Positions 1-7,884 of a stretch of DNA of 64,000 bases are shown here, piece after piece (position 1 is the first letter of the stretch; each line of letters begins with the position of its first letter). Source of the DNA: PALSA-1444 sp964291045 (GTDB taxonomy: Bacteria > Chlamydiota > Chlamydiia > Chlamydiales > Rhabdochlamydiaceae); the NCBI RefSeq assembly GCF_964291045.1, contig NZ_OZ197277.1, forward strand, positions 744,001-808,000. Direction: 5' to 3'. A program made the position numbers and the translations under genes. Under the pieces are notes generated by a model that had not been told where the DNA came from, did not search any database, and saw only the letters and a list, made by a program, of their open reading frames with translations.

Positions 1-1402
1 CTTCCTCGTGAGGCAGATGATGGTTCCAAGACGGCTTTTTAAATCTGTAGATAAGAGAGGGAGCTAAACAAAAGAGTATAATTCCTACGATCAAAGTGAG
101 AACGTAGTAGAAACTACTTCCTGTAAAGATCTTCTCATTAGGTAAAAATCCAATCAAAAAGGTTAAGAAAGAACTTAAAATACCAAGGCCTGCAACCACC
201 CAGATGCCAAGCTTTCCTCCAGGGATTTGATACGCTCTTTTAACATCAGGCTTTTTATACCTTAAAGCAATCGCTGCAGCAAACATCAAAAGATACATCA
301 CAAGATATACCTGCGTAACCATCACTGTTAAGATCCAGTAGGCGCTATTAATAGAGGGCATAAAAATAAAAATCAAGCTAAGCGCTGTGACAATTAAAGC
401 TTGTAAAAGAAGAAGATGGCTTGGCATCCCTTGCGCGTTTTGATGTCTTAGCCAAGGAGGGAGATCTCCATGAGAAGCTGCTGCTAAAAGACCTCTACTT
501 GGACCCACAATCCATGTACTTAAAGAAGCTAGCGCTCCAATAAACATTAAAAGAGCCATGAGCGGAGTAAAGCTCTCTAACCCGTAATTTTTCACAAAAA
601 GGGTAAATGCTTGAATAGACCCTCCAGCTAAACTCATCGCATGTTGAGGTATCACAATACCGATTGATAATACACCTAAAATGGAGAGTGTCATAATCAA
701 AAGAACGGTAATGAGAGTCGCTTTTGGGTAGCCGCTTTGAGGGTTTTGCATATCTCTTACGTGAATGGCAGACATTTCCATACCAGCAAGAGAGAGTAAC
801 ACCCCTGTAAAAATCACCCACTCATTAAGAGAAAAAAGGTTAGGGAAAAATGTCTCTAAAGAAAAGGTGAGCTGCAGAGGATTTCCTGAGAAGAACCAAA
901 GAGATCCAAGAGCAATAATCACAACAGCTGGAATTAAAGAGCCTAAAATGACCCCTACTGTACTGATCCATCCTGATATCTTCATGCCCCGCATATTAAT
1001 GAGAGTTAATCCCCAAAATGCGATCAAAGAGATCACAGTCACATAAACTGGGTGATGAGCAAGTGAGGGATCAATGATATAGGCCCCGGTGACTGCGACA
1101 AAAGAGAGTGTTGTCGGATACCATATCACATTTTCAATCCAAAGAAGCCAGATCGCTAAAAACCCTAGCCGGTGTCCAAATGCCTCTTTAACCCAAACAA
1201 ATACACCGCCCGTTTTTGGCCACCCTGTTGCAAGCTCAGCTGAAACAAGAGCTATGGGAATGAAAAAGACAACTGTTGCTAAGAGAAAGTAAAAGATCGC
1301 AGAAAAGCCTGACTCTGCAATGAGAGGCCAATTTTTTACGCTGCCAATAGCAGCTAGGTTGATCATCGCTAGAGTGAAGATGGAGAGAGATTTTTTATGC
1401 AT
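1..1402 (-). CDS. APC-family amino acid permease, C-terminus cut by window edge
   Basis: About 467 codons are open on the minus strand and run off the left edge, so the C-terminus is missing. The product is very hydrophobic, with about a dozen membrane segments. The N-terminus (MHKKSLSIFTLAMINLAA) and the stretch containing GGVFVWVKEAFG and WIENVIWYP are typical of the amino acid/polyamine/organocation superfamily, closest by eye to GadC/YjeM-type exchangers. The likely role is uptake or exchange of a host amino acid across the inner membrane; the substrate cannot be read from the sequence. An in-frame ATG at 1426 would add eight residues; 1402 fits the family N-terminus better. It diverges from the gene at 1467. 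Confidence 0.85.
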   Translation of the reverse strand, partial: MHKKSLSIFTLAMINLAAIGSVKNWPLIAESGFSAIFYFLLATVVFFIPIALVSAELATGWPKTGGVFVWVKEAFGHRLGFLAIWLLWIENVIWYPTTLSFVAVTGAYIIDPSLAHHPVYVTVISLIAFWGLTLINMRGMKISGWISTVGVILGSLIPAVVIIALGSLWFFSGNPLQLTFSLETFFPNLFSLNEWVIFTGVLLSLAGMEMSAIHVRDMQNPQSGYPKATLITVLLIMTLSILGVLSIGIVIPQHAMSLAGGSIQAFTLFVKNYGLESFTPLMALLMFIGALASLSTWIVGPSRGLLAAASHGDLPPWLRHQNAQGMPSHLLLLQALIVTALSLIFIFMPSINSAYWILTVMVTQVYLVMYLLMFAAAIALRYKKPDVKRAYQIPGGKLGIWVVAGLGILSSFLTFLIGFLPNEKIFTGSSFYYVLTLIVGIILFCLAPSLIYRFKKPSWNHHLPHEE

Positions 1403-1466
1403 AATATCGGAGAAACATGATGACATTTTTTGACGAAAAATTCTAGATAAATCATGATAGGAGAGC

Positions 1467-2393
1467 ATGAAGAGAATTTATATTACCCGCCCTTTGATGC
1501 CCATTGCTCATGAAATGTTAAGTCATTATTTTCACGTAGAACAAAATAGAGAAGATAGAGCACTTTTGAAAAGTGAACTCATTCAAGTGATGCAAACCTT
1601 TGATGGGGTGTTATCAACTCTTATAGATCCCTTTGATGAAGAGGTGCTCTCTTATGCAGAGACACTTAAAGTGATTTCAAATTGCGCATCCGGGCTTGAT
1701 AATATCGATCAAGAAATGGCCCTTAAAAAAGGGATCAAAGTTTTTAACGTGCCGCATGCAACAACAGATAGCACAGCAGATTTAACGCTTGCCATTTTAC
1801 TTGCTCTCATTCGCAAGGTGCCAAAAGCAAGAGACTATGTAAAAGAGGGGTTATGGAAAGGGTGGGACCCTTCTCTTTTTCTAGGAGAAGAGCTAAAGGG
1901 TAAAACATGGGGTATTTTAGGATACGGAGATATTGGAAAAGCGGTTGCAAAAAGAGCTTTAGGATTTGGGTTAAAAGTCATTGCTCACTCAAGGAAAGGA
2001 TTTATTTCCTCTCATGAAAATATTTTGTCTGTCTCTTTAGAAGAGCTTTATCAAACAAGTGATTATTTATCTCTACACGTCCCTTTAACAGAAGAGACTT
2101 CTGGTATGATTCATCAAGGAGCTTTTTTACAGATGAAAAAAAGACCTGTTCTTATCAATATGGCAAGAGGCAAGGTGGTTGTGACAAAAGATCTTTTAGA
2201 AGCGCTAAGCCGGGGGTGGATCCGGGCAGCAGCACTTGATGTGACAGATCCTGAGCCAATAGATTCTACCCATCTTCTTTGTCATCATGATAATGTCCTC
2301 ATTTTACCGCATATCGGCTCTGCTACAACTGAGTGTAGATCACAAATGGCTAGACAAGCGGCAGAGAACTTGGTAAGTTATTTTTATGATTAA
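1467..2393 (+). CDS. D-2-hydroxyacid dehydrogenase, glyoxylate/hydroxypyruvate reductase-like
   Basis: 308 residues. It reduces a 2-oxoacid (or oxidises a D-2-hydroxyacid) with NAD(P)H in the cytosol. The Rossmann motif GxGxxG is at G152-G154-G157. The catalytic triad of the family is visible as R234 (in NMARGK), E263 (in DVTDPEP) and H282 (in LPHIGSAT). The DVTDPEP and LPHIGSAT forms resemble glyoxylate/hydroxypyruvate reductases (GRHPR) more than SerA, and there is no C-terminal ACT domain as in many SerA enzymes. An AGGAGAGC ribosome site precedes the ATG. The stop overlaps the next gene's start by 8 bp, so the two are probably translationally coupled. The exact substrate is an inference. 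Confidence 0.87.
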   Translation: MKRIYITRPLMPIAHEMLSHYFHVEQNREDRALLKSELIQVMQTFDGVLSTLIDPFDEEVLSYAETLKVISNCASGLDNIDQEMALKKGIKVFNVPHATTDSTADLTLAILLALIRKVPKARDYVKEGLWKGWDPSLFLGEELKGKTWGILGYGDIGKAVAKRALGFGLKVIAHSRKGFISSHENILSVSLEELYQTSDYLSLHVPLTEETSGMIHQGAFLQMKKRPVLINMARGKVVVTKDLLEALSRGWIRAAALDVTDPEPIDSTHLLCHHDNVLILPHIGSATTECRSQMARQAAENLVSYFYD

Positions 2394-3645
2394 CAATGAC
2401 TCTTTACCCCCTCTAGAGGCTTCTTCTTTTTCCCCGCATCTTTTTAAACCAAGCTACGATGCTTTTAGTTTTAACCTCATACCTAGCACTCTTAAGGCAG
2501 CTTTTGGCATGCAAGGGAAGCCACTTCCTGATAGCTGTTGGGATAGAGGGGTGTATGAGAGAGTGATTTTCATTTTACTTGATGGATTTGGGTGGAATAG
2601 CTTTTTGCGGTATCAAGATCAGTTTCCTTTTTTAAAAAGAGTTGTCAAAGAGGGGATCGTATCTAAAATCTCTTCTCAGTTTCCCTCGACAACAACTGCG
2701 CATATCACAACACTTTGTACAGACAGTTGTGTAGGCGCGCATGGCCTTTACGAGTGGTTTATGTATGAGCCTGATGTGAATGAAATTGTGATGCCCATTA
2801 TTTATCAATTTTCAAGAGATCAAAAAGGAAGGCCATTAGATGAAGTGCTCAGCCCTTCGCAATTTTTTCCTCAAAGCACCCTCTTTCATGATCTAAAAAA
2901 ACAGGGCATTGTAAGCCGCATTTATTTAAACTCTTTGATTGTTGATTCCAACTATTCTGAGGCGATGTATGCAGGGGGAGAAAGAGTTAGCTGCCGTGAT
3001 GAAAAAGCCATGATGGCTGCATTAAAAAATCATTTACAAAATCCTGGCTTTTTCTTGTTATACTACGGAGGATTTGATAGCTTAACCCATAGGCATGGGT
3101 TAGCCTCAGAAGAGGCTGAAAAGAGCCTTGTATCTCTTTTTACCCTTTTAGAAAATACAGTCATGACATCTCCTGAAATGCAGCTTTCCTCTACTGCTTT
3201 AATGTTATCTGCTGATCACGGTATGACCTCTATTCATCCAACAACCACTTACTATCTGAATGAAGAAATTCCAGAACTCATCTCTTTTTTACAAAAAGAT
3301 GCAAGAGGGCATGTTTTAGCTCCTAGCGGCTCAAGTAGAGATTTTTTTCTACATGTGAAAAAAGGGTGTATAAAAAAAGTCATCAGAATGCTTCAAGATA
3401 AGCTTCAAAAAAGAGCTATAGTCCTTCCTGTTCAAGAGTTAATAGTTCAAGGATTTTTTGGTGAAGTACCTTTATCTGGTAAGTTTTTAGAAAGACTAGG
3501 AGATGTGGTGATTTTACCTTTGGGATCTCACTCCATTTGGTGGAAAGAAAAAGAGCAATTTGAGCAAAAATTCTATGCGATGCATGGAGGGCTCACTTGT
3601 CAAGAACTTGAAATCCCTTTTATCTTTTACCGAAAAAAGGGATAA
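2386..3645 (+). CDS. Alkaline-phosphatase superfamily phosphodiesterase / nucleotide pyrophosphatase
   Basis: 419 residues, resembling the type I phosphodiesterase/nucleotide pyrophosphatase family (two-metal hydrolases of phosphate di- or monoesters). The metal-binding start is FILLDGFGW (D66). The nucleophile region is FPSTTTAHITTL (a Thr near 102-104). Further metal ligands appear in GGFDSLTHRHG, SADHGM and the C-terminal MHGG. There is no obvious signal peptide, so a cytosolic location is likely. It overlaps the upstream dehydrogenase by 8 bp and forms a two-gene operon with it. The link between the two activities is not evident; the substrate could be a nucleotide or a phospho-alcohol. 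Confidence 0.82.
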   Translation: MINNDSLPPLEASSFSPHLFKPSYDAFSFNLIPSTLKAAFGMQGKPLPDSCWDRGVYERVIFILLDGFGWNSFLRYQDQFPFLKRVVKEGIVSKISSQFPSTTTAHITTLCTDSCVGAHGLYEWFMYEPDVNEIVMPIIYQFSRDQKGRPLDEVLSPSQFFPQSTLFHDLKKQGIVSRIYLNSLIVDSNYSEAMYAGGERVSCRDEKAMMAALKNHLQNPGFFLLYYGGFDSLTHRHGLASEEAEKSLVSLFTLLENTVMTSPEMQLSSTALMLSADHGMTSIHPTTTYYLNEEIPELISFLQKDARGHVLAPSGSSRDFFLHVKKGCIKKVIRMLQDKLQKRAIVLPVQELIVQGFFGEVPLSGKFLERLGDVVILPLGSHSIWWKEKEQFEQKFYAMHGGLTCQELEIPFIFYRKKG

Positions 3646-3665
3646 GCCTACTTGTTGAAGTAGGC
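3646..3665. terminator. Hairpin between convergent genes
   Basis: A perfect 8-bp stem (GCCTACTT / AAGTAGGC) with a GTTG loop starts right after the phosphodiesterase stop. The plus side is followed by an A-tract rather than T's. On the minus strand a T-rich stretch follows a few bases further on. It lies between the hydrolase gene and the small convergent gene at 3684, so a bidirectional transcription stop is plausible. Confidence 0.45.
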
Positions 3666-3683
3666 CATTAAAAAAAAAGTGAC

Positions 3684-3782
3684 TTACTTTTTTTTCTTTT
3701 CTTGCTTCTCTAAACGCTTTTCTTTAAGCGTTTTTTGAGGCTTTTTTTTCTCTTCTTTTTTAGCATCTTTACTTTTTGTCAT
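3684..3782 (-). CDS. Putative 32-residue lysine/glutamate-rich microprotein
   Basis: A 33-codon frame on the minus strand from ATG 3782 to TAA 3684. The ATG is preceded by GGAG with nine bases between, a good ribosome site. The product is about half lysine with many glutamates (begins MTKSKDAKKEEKKKPQK) and has no hydrophobic residues beyond two leucines. It would be a highly charged, probably disordered or single-helix peptide. I do not recognise a family. It could bind nucleic acid or ribosomes, but the composition alone does not prove that. A low-complexity A-rich stretch could mimic a gene; the ribosome site is the main argument in favour. Confidence 0.4.
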   Translation of the reverse strand: MTKSKDAKKEEKKKPQKTLKEKRLEKQEKKKK

Positions 3783-4149
3783 ATAGAATATCTCCAAAAT
3801 ACGTTACAGATACAATTAAATTAATTGACGCCTTAATTATCTGTCTATTCAATAAAATTGTATTAAAGTTAATATGAGGGGAGTAAAAAGGACAAAAACA
3901 GCCTTTTTTACTGAAAATTGAGCTCCTAAATTTTCCTTAAGTTTTTAGTCTTTTTCTTGCTTAAAGCAATAAAAATATTTTTTATTCCAGGGCCCCTAGG
4001 CCGCAAGTTTAAATGGAGCTTGGCTAGATGATCAAAGATGTCTTTTGAGAGATAGAAAGGCGCCTATTATCTTCATAAAAATAAGAGGAGATACTTCTAT
4101 CACTTAATGCAAAAAATATAAAATAACCCGCTTAAAATTAAGGACTTAA
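3783..4149. other. Intergenic, nothing recognised
   Basis: 367 bp of AT-rich DNA between the microprotein start and the end of menE. It presumably holds the microprotein promoter on the minus strand. I see no RNA gene, long repeat or convincing reading frame in it. Confidence 0.5.
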
Positions 4150-5346
4150 TCAAGAATCAAGAGCTTGCTGTTGTAGCCATTTCCGGTTAGGTTTAAGCCC
4201 TGAGCCTTCCGGTAAAAGAAAAGCCTTAATGGGGATTTTAAAAGAAGGGAGGTGCTCTTTTAACCGGGCTTGAATCTGAGGAAAAAGTGAGGGGTTTTTT
4301 AAGTAAAGAGCAGGTCTTGCTCCGAATTCTTCATCCAAAATAGGGACAACAAGTGCTTCTTCTTCAGGGTAGTCAAGACGAATCACCCTTTCAATTTCTT
4401 CAGGTTGAATATTTTCTCCCCCTGAGATGAAGAGGTTATCTTGCCTTCCTAAGATAAAGAGCTGATTATTCTTCCACTCTCCTAAATCTTTGGTTTCAAA
4501 CCACCCTCTAGCATCCACATTTTTAAGGAGTGTGTGATCATCTTGCAGATACCCTTGAAATAACACATCTCCTTTAACCCAAATCGATTGATCTTCTCTG
4601 ATTTCAATTTGAGCATAAGGGTGCACCTGATGATTGGTGACAATTTGAGAGCTCATTTCTGTCATCCCGTAGGTGGGTAAAATCGGATAGGGGGTGTGAA
4701 AAGAGGGAAGCGGGGCTCCTCCTAATAACACAGATTGGAGGTTAGGGAGAGGGACTTTATCTCTTAAAAGACGGTAGAGCTGCGTAGGGACAAGTGATAT
4801 ATGGGTGGCTCTTTGTAAAGAAGAAGAGAACAAAATCTTTGCTTTTGATAGATAACACCGAAACAAAATCCCTAAGCCACCTACATGATAAAGAGGAAGT
4901 GTTTGAGCCCAGAGACTTTTGGGGGTTAAAGGGATCATTTGAAGAGACCCTTTAGCGCTGAAGAGGTGATTGCTAAGTGTGTGGCAAGCGATTTTAGGAG
5001 TACCAGAAGATCCTGATGTATAAAGGCAAGTGGCTAGTTGTTGAGGGTCTAGGGACCCTTCATCCCAACTCTTATCTGTTGGAGTTTGAGGAGAGGGAAA
5101 TATAGGGATAAAAAGAGGGGATTTAACCCTTTGAAGAAACGGCTCTATGTTGGGGTGTTTAGGATTTAAAGGGCATGCAATTTTTCCCTCTTTCCAGATG
5201 GCAAAAAGCGTAATCACAGATAACGGGGTTAAAAAGGCTTGAAAAGGGACATAAGAAGAGGGGTGTTTCTTAACATCTTTTCTTAATCCTTCGACATAAC
5301 TCTCAAAAAGGGGGTAATCCCAGCTCCATTTATCTGTGACAATCAT
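4150..5346 (-). CDS. menE: o-Succinylbenzoate--CoA ligase (MenE)
   Basis: 398 residues. It activates o-succinylbenzoate with ATP and CoA to OSB-CoA, the substrate of MenB. The adenylate-forming signature is YTSGSSGTPK (109-118), the A5 motif YGMTE (226-230), and the A7/A8 region contains TKDLGEW (D287) and LGRQDNLFISGGENI (R301). A Lys near the C-terminus (in LKPNRK) is the candidate catalytic lysine. The protein is shorter than many MenE proteins (450-490) because its N-terminal part is compact. It is the last gene of the men operon, 7 bp after menC. Confidence 0.9.
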   Translation of the reverse strand: MIVTDKWSWDYPLFESYVEGLRKDVKKHPSSYVPFQAFLTPLSVITLFAIWKEGKIACPLNPKHPNIEPFLQRVKSPLFIPIFPSPQTPTDKSWDEGSLDPQQLATCLYTSGSSGTPKIACHTLSNHLFSAKGSLQMIPLTPKSLWAQTLPLYHVGGLGILFRCYLSKAKILFSSSLQRATHISLVPTQLYRLLRDKVPLPNLQSVLLGGAPLPSFHTPYPILPTYGMTEMSSQIVTNHQVHPYAQIEIREDQSIWVKGDVLFQGYLQDDHTLLKNVDARGWFETKDLGEWKNNQLFILGRQDNLFISGGENIQPEEIERVIRLDYPEEEALVVPILDEEFGARPALYLKNPSLFPQIQARLKEHLPSFKIPIKAFLLPEGSGLKPNRKWLQQQALDS

Positions 5347-5353
5347 AATTCAA

Positions 5354-6187
5354 TCAAAATAGGTGGTTAAGAGGAGAAAATAACTTTCTTGTCTTGATAC
5401 GGTAAGAATCTGGGAAATGCATGTTTTTATTATGAAATGTTGCAGGTTCTTCTACTAGATCGTCTTCAAGATATAACAAAGTTCCAAGCCCAAGCGTATG
5501 CTCTAGTACCCCGTGAGAAAGAGTGAGGGAAGCAATCATTTCAAGGCCAAGACTACTTTCAAAAGAGCTACTTAAGATGAGAGAAGAGCCGTAAGAGGGA
5601 AGGCCAAAAACCATCGGTTTATACACTTGCAATGCATGAGAGCGTATCTTCTTATCATAGGCAACAGGGAAGGAAGCTTTAGGAGAGGGAGGGTCTTCTA
5701 AAAACTCAACTGCAGCAGAGGGGATTTTTTCACAAAGAGCTTTTAATAAAGAAGGGGTCCACTGATCATTAAAATCTAGTCTTAGCCGAAGAGTCTTAGA
5801 GAGGGTTAAAATCACACCTACACTCTCTTCTAAAGACCAATCTCCAATTTTAAGTTTAGCTATCTCAAAAGAGGGGTGATGGCTAGCCAGTGTGAGCACC
5901 TCTTCAGGAGTACCTTTGAGTAAAAGAGCTGTGCGTATTTGACTTACCTTAGGAGCCTGTAACCCGTAGAGCCCAAATTCTACAGAAGGAAGAAGAGGGC
6001 CTTTCCACCCTTCTTGAAGTGCTTTTAACTGATCATACACATCTTTTAAAGATTCAGTGCTTCTTCCTGGTAACGGAGAGATTTCCGAGCACCTTCCCTC
6101 TGAAGATTCCAGTAAAAACCCGTGTTTATCAGGAAACCCTCTATGTTTAAGTGTAAATCTGTAAAATTTAAAAGGGATGTTAAACAT
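5354..6187 (-). CDS. menC: o-Succinylbenzoate synthase (MenC)
   Basis: 277 residues from ATG 6187; a longer frame to a TTG at 6208 exists but is less likely. An enolase-superfamily dehydratase that converts SHCHC to o-succinylbenzoate. The KxK catalytic pair is in AKLKIG (about 111/113), metal ligands are in LRLDFN (about D138) and FLEDPP (about E164), and a later lysine is in VYKPM (about K190). The ATG overlaps the menA stop as ATGTTTAA, which points to translational coupling. Sequence conservation outside the active site is low, as is usual for MenC, but gene context settles the assignment. Confidence 0.88.
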   Translation of the reverse strand: MFNIPFKFYRFTLKHRGFPDKHGFLLESSEGRCSEISPLPGRSTESLKDVYDQLKALQEGWKGPLLPSVEFGLYGLQAPKVSQIRTALLLKGTPEEVLTLASHHPSFEIAKLKIGDWSLEESVGVILTLSKTLRLRLDFNDQWTPSLLKALCEKIPSAAVEFLEDPPSPKASFPVAYDKKIRSHALQVYKPMVFGLPSYGSSLILSSSFESSLGLEMIASLTLSHGVLEHTLGLGTLLYLEDDLVEEPATFHNKNMHFPDSYRIKTRKLFSPLNHLF

Positions 6188-7040
6188 AGAATAAAAGATT
6201 AAGACCAAGAAGGAGCGTACTGATAAGGCCTAGTTTTCCTGTCTGCTCAAGTGTGAGATTAAGCTCTACAGGATCTTTAAATCCCCACACCTTTTTTAAA
6301 GGGATAAGAGCTAAGATTAAAGTAAGAAGCGGAAGATAAAATCCTAAAAGAGAAGAAGTCAAGCTCCCCAGTAAAATAGCTACGGTATACTCAATCTGGG
6401 TCCACTTCGTTCCAAACCGGACAGCAAGGGTTTTTTTCCCCACTTTTTTATCATCTTGTTGATCCCTTAAATTATTCACAACTAAAATGGCCAAAGAAAA
6501 AAGACCTGGCATGAGTCCTAAGATGAGTGAGGTCCATGAAAGGGTGTGTGTTTGTAGATAAAAGGTGCCACAGGTTGCAATCGGACCAAAAAAAATTAGG
6601 ACAAAGAGATCGCCTAGCCCCAAATAAGCAAGAGGAAAGGGGCCAGCTGTATAAGCAATTCCTGCCATCATCGATAGAAGAAGAAGAAGCCCAAAGTAGA
6701 TTCCTCCTTGCCATGTGAGATAAACCGTTAAAAGCGTAGCTAAAAGAAAAACGGTAACAGCTGCTTTTTTAATCTGTAAGGGGGAGATGAGCCCCATTGC
6801 CACCACTCTTCTTGGGCCTTTGCGTGAGGGGGTATCTGCTCCTTTGATAAAATCGTAGTAGTCGTTAACAAAGTTTGTTCCAATTTGAATGCATAAGGCA
6901 GTTGTGAGCGTGATGAGGAAAAGAGAACAAGAGAAAAACCCCATTTTTAAAGCAAGAAAGGTGCCTAGTAAAACAGGATTTAAAGAAGCAAAAAGGGTTT
7001 TAGGACGGGTAGCTTCAAGCCATAATAAAAGAGTTTTCAT
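6180..7040 (-). CDS. menA: 1,4-Dihydroxy-2-naphthoate polyprenyltransferase (MenA)
   Basis: 286 residues, about eight or nine membrane segments, UbiA superfamily. It attaches the polyprenyl tail to DHNA in the inner membrane. The first Asp-rich motif is NDYYDFIKGAD (59-69). The second is NNLRDQQDD (about 189-197) followed by KTLAVRFG, which is typical of MenA. The start overlaps the menB stop by 4 bp (ATGA) and the end overlaps the menC ATG, so it sits in the middle of a tightly packed operon. Confidence 0.93.
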   Translation of the reverse strand: MKTLLLWLEATRPKTLFASLNPVLLGTFLALKMGFFSCSLFLITLTTALCIQIGTNFVNDYYDFIKGADTPSRKGPRRVVAMGLISPLQIKKAAVTVFLLATLLTVYLTWQGGIYFGLLLLLSMMAGIAYTAGPFPLAYLGLGDLFVLIFFGPIATCGTFYLQTHTLSWTSLILGLMPGLFSLAILVVNNLRDQQDDKKVGKKTLAVRFGTKWTQIEYTVAILLGSLTSSLLGFYLPLLTLILALIPLKKVWGFKDPVELNLTLEQTGKLGLISTLLLGLNLLFYV

Positions 7041-7876
7041 GGTTTTCTTCCAAATTGCTTAAAGTTGGGTTTTCTCTTTTCTAAAAAGGCATTTCTTCCT
7101 TCTTGAGCCTCTTCTGACATGTAAAAGAGCATCGTTGCATTTCCTGCAAGCTCTTGAAGCCCTGCTTGCCCGTCGCAATCGGCATTTAAAGAGGCTTTAA
7201 GGCATCTTAGAGCCATTGGAGAGTGCTGAAGCATCTCTTCACACCAAGCAACCGTTGTGGCTTCAAGTTTTTCATAAGGAACGACATGATTGATGAGGCC
7301 CATCTGAAGCGCCTCTTGGGCAGAATATTGCCGGCAGAGAAACCAAATCTCTCTTGCTTTTTTTTGCCCTACGATACGGGCAAGGTAGCTAGCTCCAAAT
7401 CCTCCATCAAAAGATCCGACTTTTGGCCCCACTTGTCCAAAGATAGAGTGATCTGCTGCAATGGTAAGATCGCACACAATATGGAGCACATGTCCTCCGC
7501 CAATAGCATACCCTGACACCATGGCAACAACAGGTTTTGGGCAGCTGCGAATTTGCCGCTGTAAATCTAATACATTTAAATGCTCTCCCCCTTGTCCATC
7601 TTGATATCCAGCAGTTCCCCGGATTTTTTGATCTCCTCCTGCACAAAAGGCCTCTTTTCCCTCTCCTGTGAGGATGATGACACCGATAGAAGAGTCTTGC
7701 CTTGCATCTTCAAGTGCTTCTCTCATCTCTTGCACGGTTAATGGGCGAAAGGCGTTTCTGACATGAGGCCTATTAATCGTAATTTTGGCAATGCCAGAGG
7801 TTTTATGGTAGAGGATATCTGTGAAAGATTTCACTTCACTCCACTGAATGGGAGAGGATAAGGGATGTGTATTCAT
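7037..7876 (-). CDS. menB: 1,4-Dihydroxy-2-naphthoyl-CoA synthase (MenB)
   Basis: 279 residues, crotonase fold, full length for MenB. It cyclises OSB-CoA to DHNA-CoA in the cytosol. Recognisable MenB blocks are FCAGGDQKIRG, SGYAIGGGHVLH (oxyanion-hole glycines), GQVGPKVGSFDGGFG (with the conserved Asp) and the C-terminal EGRNAFLEKRKPNF. It is followed 4 bp overlapping by menA and preceded by menD with an 8-bp gap. I see no missing key residue. Confidence 0.96.
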   Translation of the reverse strand: MNTHPLSSPIQWSEVKSFTDILYHKTSGIAKITINRPHVRNAFRPLTVQEMREALEDARQDSSIGVIILTGEGKEAFCAGGDQKIRGTAGYQDGQGGEHLNVLDLQRQIRSCPKPVVAMVSGYAIGGGHVLHIVCDLTIAADHSIFGQVGPKVGSFDGGFGASYLARIVGQKKAREIWFLCRQYSAQEALQMGLINHVVPYEKLEATTVAWCEEMLQHSPMALRCLKASLNADCDGQAGLQELAGNATMLFYMSEEAQEGRNAFLEKRKPNFKQFGRKP

Positions 7877-7884
7877 AAATTCCT

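Noticed and set aside
495..821. Minus-strand frame of 108 codons
   Set aside because: It lies inside the amino acid permease in another frame; Cys/Tyr-rich, no family match.
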